Origin: Oscheius sp. JU75
Lineage: Eukaryota > Nematoda > Chromadorea > Rhabditida > Rhabditidae
Direction: 5' to 3'
Length of the DNA: 64,000 nt
Assembly (NCBI GenBank): GCA_037178855.1
Contig: JASJZC010000006.1
Coordinates: forward strand, 4,278,001 to 4,342,000
Of this stretch, positions 24,901 through 36,802 are shown piece by piece. The translations under genes were made by a program, and so were the position numbers. Positions within the stretch are counted from its first letter, which is position 1. The number at the start of each line of letters is the position of its first letter. The notes below the pieces were generated by a model, which was not told where the DNA came from, did no database searches, and worked only from the letters and a program-made list of their open reading frames with translations.

Positions 24901-26595
24901 CAATCAAGAGAAGACTGCTTAACTCTTGCCAGCTCTCGTTCTGAATCTTTCCTTATGTAAGCTCACAAAAACACTTACAAATCTCGGACGCTGCTGCCAC
25001 GGAACGGCCTCGAAGGCCTTGAGGAATACTCGCATCATAAATTTGAGAATAGTGATGGCAGAATCGTCTCCTTCTCTACGAATCTGAGCGCAGATCTTCT
25101 CGATCAATCTAAATTCCAATTCAAAACAGGAATAAATAGACTAACTTGTTATCAGCCACTCCAAGAAGCAGTGTCTCCACGGATTCCATCACTTTCTGTG
25201 CAGCTGCTTCAGCTGACACTACAATCAGTTCCATCAACTTCTCATTCCTGTCTAGTGAAGAGAATGGCTCATTGAAGCGATTGAACAAGATAGTCTTGAA
25301 TTGATTGTCTTGGATAAGGTAACGTGCCTGAAAGAAGATGTTTAGCCAGTGCTAGATCAGAAGTTACCATATGCTCTTTCTGATCTTCTCTATAATCTTC
25401 GAAATCTTTCAACATTGTCTGAAGATGTTGGTAAGGAAGACAGTTCTCTTCTGAAGATGTCTACAATACAAAAAGAGTTAATTGACTCACTCTGATCAGG
25501 AGAAACTGGTCGTTGAACAGGAGGCTTCAGTTGTTGTTGTCCCTCCTGAGGATATCGACGGGGCTCGTTGTACTGGTTATGCCCATAGTCATGCTGTATT
25601 TCTTGGGGGTATTGGCGGGATTGGGACTGACTATTATCGTAGTCATTCTGTCTTTCTTGAACGTAGACATTTTCGTTCTGAGTATACTGTCTAAAGATTG
25701 GTATTCAAACAAAAGAAGTGTTATCTGACCTGTAATCGTTTCTCGGAGGAGCATTTCCACGATAAGACTGAGAATATGAGCCAGAAAGATCGTAATTGTA
25801 TTGGTAGATATTAGCAGAGGATTTCTGTTGATTATCAGCGCTGGGCTTTAAGATGTTTTCTTTTAAAATGGAGATTTACGAGGCAGTGGCAAAATTTGCC
25901 TACCCGGAGATTTGTAGCCCTCCTCTCCACTGCTCTGATCGGAATCGTATAAGAGCTCATCCTCCTTGTAAACATGCTGTTGAGGTTGAGATTGAATTGG
26001 GGGAGGAGTCGAAACTTTTTCCTGGGCACCAATATAGGCAGTTACGAACTCGTCGCACCACCCCCTAAACCATTGAATGAAGAAAAGAGAAAAGTTATAA
26101 CCTGGCTTCCCGGAAGTCATTGCTTGCAACCATAGCCTTCAATTCCTCTCCACTGGTCAAGAACAGATAGATATCTTCACCATGGCTCTTCTGAAGATGC
26201 TCATAGGCACTCCTGTTCGAATCATAGTCATCGACCAGGAAAAGAATTGGACTCGGTCTATTGGAAGAGGCAACGATTAAGTCTCTGACATAGCCTTGGG
26301 TCTGAAAAGAACTTGTTGATTTTGAAACTGGGTTGACCAACCTCGACCATGTCACTAGTGACCAAAAGATCCTTGAATGGCTGATGAGAGAGGTTGACCT
26401 CAGGCTTGTTCAGGAAGGATAAAAGACGTGTGATGTATATTCTAAAAGTACAATCGATACGAAATAGATCAAATACACTCACTCTAGCTGCGTATTACGG
26501 ATTCCCTGAGTTTGTGACCCGAATAGGACGGCTAGCCATAGACGCTGGGGACGATGTTGAGATCCAGCATGGCTGCTACCCGTCTGATGATACAT
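18930..26595 (-). CDS. znfx-1: NFX1-type zinc finger helicase ZNFX1
   Basis: Superfamily 1 RNA helicase with zinc fingers. In C. elegans ZNFX-1 works in perinuclear Z granules and small-RNA inheritance; in vertebrates ZNFX1 senses double-stranded RNA. The amino third is Gln/Asn/Tyr-rich (25500-25900), then a helical region and PPEDFRSMSYLPT. The helicase core has GPPGTGKTFIG (about 23600), MIEEAAEVLEAHTFASLL, GDHQQLRP and KQHRMHPEI. Then come about eight NFX1-type Cys/His repeats (CGHQCRQKCG style, 20100-21340) and a carboxy tail ending IDKYRAIKLPEY. The start at 26595 follows CTTCTTTCAG. The last intron (about 19024-19064) appears to use GC..AG. About 25 exons. The joint of the amino part to the helicase is inferred from consistent splicing. 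Confidence 0.85.
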
Positions 26596-29500
26596 TTCTG
26601 AAAGAAGTCCTGTGAGCTGAGGTTGTGAGAGTACGTGGGCCACGTGAGAAGTCCAATTTCTCACTAGGAATTGACATTGACAATTGTCAATAGATAAAAT
26701 GGACAGTCAAGATAAAGAGTCTATGGCAAGAAGAGGCTCGTACTGATAAGCGTGACTTTTTGTAAACAAGTATCAAGTCCTTGATCAAAGTAATTGTTGA
26801 GAAATTAATATTTGATTGTGCCCGTGCGGCCAAAAATACCTCAGATCTGTTTGAAACTGAGCAGTACAGGATAGCAATAGAGAAGGCAGCAACTAAAGGA
26901 GAAAACGATAAGAGATTCTTTGGACTAGTGAGAGCAAAAGCAATTTTTGGAAAAGTATATTTTTCGCTTCGGTAATCGCAGAATTTAAAATGACTTTTGT
27001 AAAGAGCCCTTTGAACTTAGTGGGGGAAGAGTTAGGCAGCTGCTGACCTTAAACCCATAGCTCATCTGCTCAAATTGGAGTCTCTTGTAGAAGTTAGAAA
27101 AGGGACATGACTTGGTATATAGAACGAGATATAGTAGACGAGATAGAGAAGGCGATGTAGCAGCGGCAGAAGCGAGCGTTCAACTGAAGTAGAAATAGTG
27201 TCTGAAACACACTTGACTTGTCAAGTCTTGTCAGCTTTATCTCGATAAGATGACAATTGCTCTCGCAAAAAACTGTTTTTGGTTAGAGAATGAGAATGCC
27301 TTGTTGACATAGGTATATTTTCAGGAAGACCGGCAAATTGAGTATTGGAGCTAAAAGCAGTGTTCGGATGTGAGGAATCGAGGATGGTGTCCCTCTAAAT
27401 TGTCTTTTCTATTCTTCAATATCACAACATAACTTCTACACTCGTATTTTAAGTTCCTGTGCATCGGTCTTGTAGATCCTCCCTTCCAGCTGGAATCTCA
27501 CCTACACTCAGACATGTAGCGTCAAGTGACTTGGATGTACCGTGAATGAGCCAAAACTATAGTAAAACAATGAAGATTGTCTGCTGGCTAAGATGACCCA
27601 GTGACAAAAAAGGCTTCTAAGGGTGCTGATTTTGGCCTTGGAAAATGTCGCAGATCGCGTAGTGTTGAGAGTGTCTGCTAAGAGAATGTCTTTCGAAAAA
27701 AACGAACATGACTACAAGATTCGTTTCCCGAATTGGAAATCATGTCCAATTTCTGATCGATCCATGGCCTGCTATGTTAATTTTTGTGACAGGATGAAGG
27801 AATATGGTCAATCTTTCACCGAGTTCCCCAATTGCATAACAAGTAGTCCAAGTGCAAGCCTTCTCACCTCTGACTCATTGTTTTGAGACTACAACTCTCC
27901 GTTTCATTATTCACTCCCATCGTTCACGTGGCCCAGGCTCATAAACAACGGAGCTTTCGTATCACCTGACTCACATACGTCGATCATTTTATAGACAATA
28001 TCAAATTCTTTATTACATTCCATCACAGATGCGGTCTTCTTCTTCTCCGATCTGAAAGTGAGGGGACAAGTGGTCCAGCTGGATCTGAGTCATTAACATT
28101 ACGGGTACAGCTCTCAGAAAGTGTAACCGCAAGTAATAACTCGGAACCGTGTGGCACGGTTTTGGGGGAAGGGGTTCCCTCTTCGGGATCAGAGTCATTA
28201 ACATTACGGGTACAGCACATCGAAGTGTAAGCCGCAAGATAATGCTCAGATCCGTCGAGAGAGATGTGTTGACCCGAGAGAGGGGCCGTTAGTGCAAAAC
28301 AATGGGCTGAGGTCAGCAGGGCCGATAATACGATACACCTCGTAAACAGGGCGAGGGGTCACGCGGGTCAGACGATCAATAGCGGGCTAGCCGCCACCAC
28401 CCTCTTGTTCCCCCAATTCTCTCGACCATCAAATTTGCATTTATGCTAATTCGGAGGAGAGAAAGGCGAATTGACTGGAGGCTCTGAAAGTTGCGCGAGG
28501 TGTAAACAATCAGCGTGGATCATGTGACGCGGATCGATGATTCGAAATTTTCAAGTCTTTTGGGTGTATTTTGAGGGTAAACATGGTGGGGACGAGTGGG
28601 GGTAAACATGACTTACGATCGTCTAGATGAGCCAGTTGGGAGTAGTACGAGGAGAGAGGAGACAGTTGGGGGCGGACTGACGGGTGCTTGGCGGAGGAAT
28701 GGACGCTACCGCTGCGCAGACCGCTACGCAACTGACCACGACTGACCAATGACGAGTCATCGCCCCGCCCACTCAGAGGAACACCCACAGCGAAAATGAC
28801 CCCTGGGCACAGCCGAGGGACATGTGACCGCGCGACACGTGAGGGGCGAGGCAGACAGAGGTCCTGATTGCTATCGGAGGCAAGATACGAACTGCAGAGG
28901 GTGGCAGGGGCGTAGACGGTCAGAATGAATGAGAGGGCGAGTCTTCGATCTGGGAGGAACGGACACCCCCCTCGTCCATCCTGATTAATGAGTACGTTTT
29001 GGAGCACTGAGACGGACAGCAAGTGACTGGCAGTAGAACGGGGCCGGCTATAGTCTAGAGCAGGCGTTGAGCTTTAACTCCGAAACTGGTACATGTGAAA
29101 CAGCTCAGCGTAGTTCTAACCTATACTCTTGATCAATCTGAAGGCCAAGTTTAGTCTTTTGGTGTAGAGAAGAAATTTAGTACCTATGATCCATTTGAAA
29201 AAGAATAATCTACATAATTGCCGAAGACAGTTGCTCTAAGAGACTTTGTTTGATCTTGTGGAAGATTGCGCTGGTAGCAAAGATTCTATGGACGAAAGTA
29301 TCTTCAGAGTTGCTAGATTTGAAAAGACAGTTACACTTACTGAAGCTGACTAATCACTGTCCACTGCTCTGATGCACTTGGGGTATACTCTCAACAACTT
29401 TGACTCTATTAGCAGAATCATAATACTCTGTATCCTAGGCTTTACTTTCAGTTATGCTGTCAAATATGTGATGTGTTTCACACAAGTCCCAGGCTTATTC

Positions 29501-30487
29501 CATACTCTCTTCGATTCTACCCTTGTTATTCCGATGCATCCCATTCAGCCCTCTGCCACTCTCGTGACTCCCAGCTCCCAGGGAAGGGAGAGGCAGATGG
29601 GAGCCGTCTCCTGGCATCGATCGCCGTACTCATTTCGCCAGACCCAAACGGCATATATTTCCACGATATGGGGATGGTTTTTGTGGCAGCTCGCGGCGGT
29701 TCTGCCTGGTACGGGGCCGACTCGTCGAGGACAGGTGGCCCGGACCGTGACCCCGTGGCACAGAGGGTGTTGTTTCTCACGAGGAGAGAGAGGGGCCAGG
29801 TGGCTGAGAGAGAGACACAGAATGGGGTCAGCAGTCTGCATTGACCGAGACGCGGCTCCCAAACAAGGTCACGGGAGCAGAACATTACACAGATTAGTCT
29901 TGAGGGACAGGGAGGAGATGGGGTCGAATCAAGGTCACTACGAGAGATACAAATGGTCTATCGCACTAGTCAAGGACTCGACTTTGATTTTGAATTCGGG
30001 CGCCAACTGAACTGAGTGTCAAACAGACATCAATGGAAACAGATTGGTTTCGGGAGGATCCTAAAATGTTCATGTGTCTGTGGCAGTAACTGGATTTGTC
30101 TAATACCGAAAATGACTAGTGGAGAGTTGTACAGTTACAGGGATGCCAGACTGAATAAGACATCTTGACCGGGACAGGATTAGAATGACATATGTTGTCT
30201 GGAACGGGCCAAGAAGCGACAACTTAATATTGACATTGTTATCGAATGACAAACAGGTTGTGAAGTTCATAGCAGCTGATGAAAGTCTTTACGGGTTCAG
30301 AGCCAGAAGACTGTTACTTCCAAACGAGCCTAATATTTCCACAGCTGTGTCAGTCTCTTTTGTGGAAGAGAATAGGTCAAAAGCAGGTGGAATAGAGTCT
30401 CTGGATCGATGAGTTTGCCCGATTGTGAGAGCAAACAGGCCAGGCGATCCCGGACACCTCGAAGACGACGACGCTCCTGCAACTCTA
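26596..30487. other. Long region with no confident gene
   Basis: About 3.9 kb without a gene I can support. It holds TTGACA-type palindromes (26670-26690 and 27205-27230), an unrecognised plus frame at about 27688-27886 (MSFEKNEHDYKIRF), a duplicated motif at 28088-28216, and a GC-rich block at 28640-29000 with a 170-codon minus frame I cannot assign. Long plus frames at 29370-30010 and a 75-codon ATG frame at 30186 also match nothing I know. A minus-strand AATAAA near 28010 could end an unseen minus gene. Confidence 0.4.
28088..28216. repeat. Direct repeat, 24-base identical core, 105-base period
   Basis: AGTCATTAACATTACGGG followed by TACAGC occurs at 28088-28111 and again at 28193-28216. 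Similarity continues downstream (AAGTGTAA-CCGCAAG) and upstream (GATCNGAGTC). Between them lies a small hairpin, AACCGTGTGGCACGGTT. On the minus strand one frame encodes CTRNVNDSDP twice, just before a stop and an AATAAA, so this could be a tandem exon duplication rather than a noncoding repeat. Confidence 0.6.
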
Positions 30488-31540
30488 ATGGTGAATCGGT
30501 CCTACTCTCCGCACGGACACGACGAGTTCGATCCGGACTTTAACATCTGTTGTGATCTCGTTCATTCGACAGTTTGTTTTTCTTTTTGTCCGTCCTTTTA
30601 TGGTATCTGATTCAGACAGCAGCTCGTGGTTTTGCCGTCTATCTCTTCCTCCTCTGTGTTGTAATCTCTGGGACAAATTACTTCTTTCTCGGATTGGATA
30701 ACTTCTGGTTATCCATTTATTGAATATCCTCATGCAAAAGTTCAGGTTCTCAATTTTCTGTGTCCTTTTCACGATCTACTCGACAGTACTTCTTTTCGGC
30801 ACCTTCCTCGAGAAAAGAATCCTGCTCTTCCCCTTCATCCTCATCAATGTATATCACCACTTTCTTTGCACAAATCAGTCCTTTAGGGTCTTTTCTGGTT
30901 GCTGCTGCTCGTCCTGACTATAACTTTCACCCTCCTCGGAGCCTTCACAGATGCCATTCGAAGTCATCACGGCTCGAATCATCCTCTAAGAGAGATATAC
31001 AGTTGGCACTCTCTGAATCCTGACGACGAGAAGAGTGAGACCTCTGTGTTGATCTTAATCATTAGTCCATTCGAATGGGGCTGCGGCTTGCGCAAGCTCT
31101 GAGAGGCAGGTGCTCGACAGTTGCGCAATTAGTCCTTTGGGTCTCTCGTAGTGTAATACACTGGCCAGGTTAATCCGCAAATTAGACAGATGGGAGAGTG
31201 CTTGATTTGGAATAGAAAGGGGGATATGGGATGACAGATGGCAGACGGAGACTGATGGACAATTACTCTGGGATAGGGACCAAGACCAGTATATTTAGCC
31301 AAAAATATGTCCTTTGGAAAAAGTTCTCGTCTCTCGCCATTTCAGGAAAACAAACTCGAATCTCTTTCAGCTCAGGCCATAGTCTCTTCCGCCGTCCTGC
31401 TCTTTTTCGTCGTCCAGTTGGCAGTTTTCGGTTTCGGATGGATGGCCTGTTTCCGAGCTTACAGATGTTTCTGTCGACGCGACTCTACTCTTCTACCTGG
31501 CTACCAAAAAGGAGTCGTGGCCATCGACTCACCGGAATGA
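30488..31540 (+). CDS. Four-transmembrane protein, LAPTM/DUF7027-like
   Basis: Predicted membrane protein with four hydrophobic spans: GFAVYLFLLCVVISGTNYFF, the FSIFCVLFTIYSTVLLFG region, LFWLLLLVLTITFTLLGAF, and VSSAVLLFFVVQLAVFGFG. Exons by eye: 30488-30575, then three short-intron exons to 31045, and 31346-31540; the long intron (31046-31345) joins ETS to ENKLESL. The amino tail carries a Cys pair (FNICCDLV) before span one and the carboxy tail is basic and Cys-rich (CFRAYRCFCRRD). Size and layout recall the LAPTM4/DUF7027 group of endosomal tetraspan proteins, but I see no diagnostic motif, so the name is tentative. The ATG at 30488 is the first in frame. Confidence 0.6.
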
Positions 31541-31698
31541 ATTTTCACGTTCTATTAAAATATTAAATTGGATTCATTGAATGTTTTGGCAGAAGAAATG
31601 CACACTTCATCGGTCCGATATCCGCACCAGATACTTCTTTTTCTTTCGGAGATTCATCCTGCCTTTACAATTTGCCAGAGGCGTTCGTGTGCGACACA

Positions 31699-31777
31699 TG
31701 TCAATTCTAATCTCGGTTAACACTTGACAATTTCTGTAGTCTTTTCTGTCAAGCGTTATCCCAGATTAGAGTTGACA
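31699..31777. repeat. 79-base imperfect palindrome with TGTCAA ends
   Basis: A 31-base arm at 31699-31729 pairs with 31747-31777 with four mismatches, around a 17-base loop. Both arms begin and end with TGTCAA/TTGACA. The same TTGACA motif marks palindromes at 4964, 6650, 26675 and 27210, so it is probably a short family of inverted-repeat elements. Confidence 0.65.
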
Positions 31778-31919
31778 AGACGAGTTAGAAAAGACTCAAC
31801 CAGTGCAAAAAGTGCCCTGGGCCGCCCCGCCAGGAGCGTAAGCGGCCATACATATTCGGATTCAGAGGTTTGAAGTTCTCGCTTACAGCAATTAGCAACT
31901 AAAACAAATGTTGCGTTCG

Positions 31920-32376
31920 CAATGTTTTGGTAATAGTTTGGCAGGCGGCTCGGTTCATTCAAACGGGTTTCGCGCGCATTTTTGAATTCGGCGGGATTTT
32001 AAAATCTTCTTCTCGTTTACGCTTCCTACGCCTTTTCACTGCTTTTCTCCATTTTTTGCCTTATCTTTCATGTCTTTTCTTGCTCTCTTCAAGTAATATA
32101 AACTAGAACTGTCTTATATAATGGTAATTGACCCCTATCGGTTGACCAACAGACGGGAGCAGATTGTACCAACGGAGAACAAGGCAGTCTTAGTTTTTAT
32201 TTCTTGAAGCGAACAAGAAAAGACATAAAAGGTAAGTCAAAAAGTTGAGAAAAGCAGTGAAAAGGCGTAGAAATCGTAAAAGAGAAAAGAATTTCAAAAT
32301 CCCGCCGAATTCAAAAATGCGCGCGAAAACCCGTTTGAATGAACCGAGCTGCCTGCCGAACTATTACCAATGTTTT
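31920..32376. mobile_element. Foldback / MITE-like element, arms about 140 bases
   Basis: The left arm (about 31920-32060) contains GGCTCGGTTCATTCAAACGG and GAATTCGGCGGGATTTT. The right arm (about 32245-32376) carries the same blocks in reverse complement, with CCCGCCGAATTCAAAAATG and CCGTTTGAATGAACCGAG. Identity looks about 90 percent. The 185-base centre has no open frame. No clear target duplication was found. Confidence 0.75.
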
Positions 32377-34095
32377 AATTTGAAGTTAGTAATTAGTAAC
32401 TGCAATTACTTTCACAGCCCCAAATTTCGAAAAAAAAAACAATAAGGATTCTGTGTATCACCAAATTTTTATTTCAGACCATGAAAGGAATAGAAAACTC
32501 ACAGATAATCCTTTATTGGTTCACAAACACACGGAAAACAGTCAAGGTAGAACGAACTGTTCTTTTTCATCCGATTGGTTATTACCGAATCATTCCTCAC
32601 TTTCGATCCCCTTGATCTCTTTGGTAGAAACCTCCTAGTTCAGTGGCTGCAACAAATGAAGATATCGGCAGTAAGCAGCTGAACTTTTTCGAAGCAATAG
32701 GTCAATAAGGATGCTCCTTGATATAGTATTGGTACAGTTGATTTCGTTCGCTCTGCAAGGGACACTCCAATACACTCGGGAGAATTCGATGACAGCAAGA
32801 AACCTACCAAAGGATCAAAGCTATAAACAGTTATGATTCACCAAAGTGAAAGAGTGAACTCCGAACGATTCTAATCATGCTTTACCAAGATATCAGATCC
32901 TTTGGTGATTCATGTCAGATGATAATTTGTGGTAGACGGCGATAAAGATAAGGCTCCGGTACAGCAAACAAAAGTTGACCCGAGTTGTAGTCCTCAAGAA
33001 GTGCGGTGGACAAAATCAAAGTCCATGATAAGGAGAGACATATCGTCTTTGGGCAGAAGACGGTAAAAGGCGGAATGTGACGTATTATTCTAGCCAGTGT
33101 CCCCAAGACTACGAATTGACTAGACCTCTTTTCAGTCTTTCGTCTTGATTTCTCAGTGATCTTTGCCAACTACTACCAGCAGCAGAGTTTTCACGTAGAG
33201 AGAGGAGAGAGAGAGTTCTCTCGAATGACTCATGTTTACCCGGAGCAAATCGTTTCGCATTTCGTACGCCCTCAACTGTTTGCGCTTCTTGTCTTCTACA
33301 TCAGTTCGGTTCAAACCGAAAAGAGATCGCGCTAAATACTTCCTGTTGCTCTAATGGCTGTCCTTCTTTCTTTGGTAGTCAGGTCATCCTGAAGATTCCG
33401 TAAAGTGGAATGACCGTCTTATTTATTTGCTCCTGACAGTGTTTTCCACATTACGATGACGGTAATGAGCATAGGAGCGCCCGTACCACCTCGTTTGGGG
33501 CCACAATTCACTGATCTTATGTTAGCCAAATGTGAAACAACACCTTTGCAAGTCTCACCGCAAACTGAATCCTTTTTTTGGTTTTGCCTTCCCAAATATA
33601 GTCAATTTGTGCTAGTCACTCTCAATCCCTTCGCCTGGCAACTGTCGCTTGTCCGTGGTGTTTGTTAGGTTTCTTCTGTTTGTTACTCACTCTACCGTCT
33701 TTTGCGTATAGATTCTTTCCAAAATATTTGCGTTTTTGAATAACTTGGGCGTTTCTTTTGGAATAGACTAGACAGGCTCTTATGACGTGATTAACGTCAT
33801 TCCTTGGATAAATATTCTCTGAATCATACAGGTTCCCTCTCTGACCCTTGCCTGCTATAAGATTCCTTCTTTTTGAGGGATGACTCTCATTCCCAATCCT
33901 CTTATCGCTCTCTTAGTTCTGTGACGGTAGCCTCTCCTCTTTGTTTCAAATGAGCAAATCTATTTACTCTATGTAACTCTCGACTCACTGTCTCTCTCCC
34001 TCCCCCTCTTCTGCTGCGAGGTGTTTCATCTCATTCAAACATGCATTACAACTTCTTCTCCCCAGTTCAGTCTGAATATTTCAGGCTCTGAGGTA
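32377..34095. other. Spacer without recognisable gene
   Basis: Low-complexity and AT-rich stretches, an 11-base inverted repeat ACCAAAGGATC (32806-32816) with GATCCTTTGGT (32896-32906), and short frames without motifs. The last 100 bases are pyrimidine-rich and end in TATTTCAG, a probable trans-splice acceptor for the gene that starts at 34096. Confidence 0.4.
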
Positions 34096-36091
34096 ATGAA
34101 CTGTGAGACCAAACATGCCCTCCACTGCACAGTACTTCTCTTCTGGATTGTCGGTTTTGCCTACGTGTGTGGAGTCTTCGACAGCAGTACACTCAAACTG
34201 GAGAGCGCAGTTGAGGCTTACGGTTGGATTTGGACAACCTTCCTCTACGCGCTGCGATTTACGGCCCTGCTCGTCTTCCCGCAATGTCTGTGCAACCTAC
34301 TAGGCCTGGTTCTTTTCAATGCTTTCAGAGAAAAGGTCAGTCCTGTTGCAGTTTTACGCTAGGGTAACCAATAGGTTCAGGTACAGCTCAAAGCAGCCCC
34401 CTTGCTCTCACCCTTCGTCTGTTTCCGCGTCGTCACCAAAGGAGACTTTCCACTTCTGGTGAAGGTACGTCTTGTTTCTCGTTTGAAAATCTTAACGACA
34501 TTTTCCTATTTTGCGGAAACTTTTACGTTGATTCACTTTGACGCTTGTGCAGCAACGCATAATTTGCTGACGTTTCAGAAATGCAACTTCGGCAACTGTA
34601 ACCAAATTGCGCCACTAACCACCGTTGAATCACGAACGGCAGTTTTTAATCGCACCTGTTTCGCAACAGACACGAATAAATTCCATTACTTGCCTTTTTC
34701 TGTCGTCAATAAATCTCTCGCTGTTTAATCTAACGAATGTCCAGAGTTAACGGCTCTCCCTACCAAAGACTCGTATCCTAGGACACGCATCTCTTAGAAT
34801 CATGAAAAAGCTCACGAAAAAAAAACGCTATGAGAAAGCGATGGCGGATGATGCCAGGAACCTGATCTTCTTGCAGGAGAATATCGCGATAAATATGAAG
34901 ACGTGCTACGATGCAGGAATGGAGAGTTTCATCATCGAGGTGGTGACAGATCGAGCCATAAGTCTGCCAGCACAGCCACGAGTTCGAGAAGTCGTCGTCC
35001 CGACCTCGTACAGGACGAAAAGTGGAGCGAAGTTCAAGGCCCGAGCACTGCAATATTGTCTGGAGGATGACATCAATATTCTGCAGGACAACGACTGGAT
35101 CGTCCATCTTGACGAGGAGACTCTTCTCACCCATAACGCGGTACGTCCCTTTCTCTCCTTTTCCTGTAAAACATTCTTCAGATCTGTGGAATCTTGAACT
35201 TTTGCGAAGACGGAAAACACCAGTTTGGGCAGGGAGTAATCACCTATGCAAACGGGGAGATTGTCAACTGGCTGACGACGCTGTCCGATTCCTTCCGGGT
35301 AGCAGATGACATGGGAAAGCTGCGTCTACAGTTCAAACTCTTCCACAAGCCCCTGTTCGGATGGAAAGGCTCTTTTGTGGTCACTCAGCTGGCGGCCGAA
35401 AGACGAGTCTCCTACGATCATGGAATGGAGGGATCCATAGCCGAGGACTGTTTCTTCTCCATGATAGCCATGGCCCATGGATACACCTTCGACTTTATTG
35501 AAGGTTCGTTTTTGTTTCATAATTCTTGTCACTCGCACGCCATTTCCCGAGCAATAATTGTGTTCACGACCGCATTTTCATAATCAAAACTTTTCCAGGT
35601 GAAATGCACGAGAAAAGCCCGTTTACCATGTGGGATTTCCTGCAGCAAAGGAAGAGATGGCTTCAAGGAATTCTGTTGACAGTCCATTCGCCAAGAATAG
35701 CACTCTATCACAAGACTCTGCTCGCACTTTCACTCTACGCCTGGGCAACGATGCCAATCACGTCTCTCCAAGTCTTCCTCTGTCCACTGTTCCCTCTACC
35801 CAGATGTCTTCCCTTCGATTTCGCCCTCTCATTCGTCGGTGCCGTCAATCTCTACATGTACATCTTTGGTGTCATCAAGTCCTTCTCTCACAGATACAGG
35901 TAGTCGCCTTTTCAACGTTTTTTATTCTGATGAACTGCAGAAATAGTATCTGGAAACTGGGCCTGTATCTGACGGGAGCCCTCCTGACGATCCCCTTTAA
36001 CATCATTATCGAAAATGCGGCCGTGCTTGTCGGTATGTTCGGGAGAAAGGATCAATTCTACATTGTGAACAAGGACATCCAGACGGTATAG
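34096..36091 (+). CDS. bre-3: Beta-1,4-mannosyltransferase BRE-3 / egghead
   Basis: A family 2 glycosyltransferase that adds mannose to glucosylceramide in the Golgi or ER, building arthroseries glycolipids. In C. elegans loss of BRE-3 gives resistance to Bt crystal toxins, which bind these glycolipids. Exons 34096-34335, 34381-34464, 34877-35140, 35182-35503, 35599-35899 and 35941-36091 join cleanly. Motifs: PFVCFRVVTKGDFPLLVK|ENI, IIEVVTDRAISLP, the acidic WIVHLDEETLL, SIAEDCFFSM, and the QQRKRWLQG signature. Hydrophobic spans lie at both ends (TVLLFWIVGFAYVCGVF; LYLTGALLTIPFNIII). The 412-base second intron is long for this region. The start follows TATTTCAG, a likely trans-splice site. 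No breaks seen. Confidence 0.92.
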
Positions 36092-36243
36092 CTGCTTCCT
36101 CGCTCCAAAAACTGCAATCTGCCAGATCTCACACATCGCTTGCCTTTCATCTGCCCGACTTTTTCGTTCACTATATCATAGCACAAATAATTCAAACTCG
36201 TCAAAAAGAGAAAATTTGAACGAATCTTTTTTGCCCTATTTAG

Positions 36244-36802
36244 TATGGTTTGGTAAAAAAAAAAAAGGACTACAGTGTCCCGAAATACTTACGTTGCGGG
36301 ACTCCTGGGAGGGCGGGAATTCAAATTTAGCAGTCTTTTTTTTAAGATACCTTTTTATCAATGTACAGCCTTCATTCTCCTTGTTTTCCGGAGTTTTTCC
36401 TTTGCTTCCGGCAAAGGCTGCTAGTAGACACGCTTTAGAAACAAAAGGAACGGAAGAGAACCCAAAAACAAGCTGCTAGATCGAAAACCAAAAAGGACGG
36501 AAAATTAACTCAATTTGAAAGGTATTCTAGACGCGCGGAATTTCAGATCGAGTTAATTTTGGTTTTCAGTCTAGCAACTTGTTTTTGGGTTCTCCGTTCC
36601 TTTTATTTCTAAAACGTGTCTAATAGCAGCCTTTACCGAAAGCAAATAAAAAAAACTCCGGAAAACAAAGAGGAGGCTGTACATTGATAAAAAAAAGGAA
36701 TCTCAAAAAAAAGTGCTAAATTTGAAATCCCGCCCTCGCAGGAGTCCCGCAACGTAAGCATTTCGGGACACTGTAGTCCTTTTTTTTTTTTAACAAACCA
36801 TA
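36244..36802. mobile_element. 559-base near-complete palindrome (foldback element)
   Basis: The outer ends are TATGGTTTG and CAAACCATA. The two halves are reverse complements across almost the full length, sharing GGACTACAGTGTCCCGAAAT, TTACGTTGCGGGACTCCTG and TTGTTTTTGGGTTC blocks, with the centre near 36525. Differences are scattered single bases and homopolymer-length changes, so the arms have diverged a little. There is no coding potential. It may be a MITE with very long inverted repeats. Confidence 0.85.

Noticed and set aside
28080-28220. CRISPR-like spaced repeats
   Set aside because: Only two copies, in a eukaryotic genome, with no further units or associated genes.
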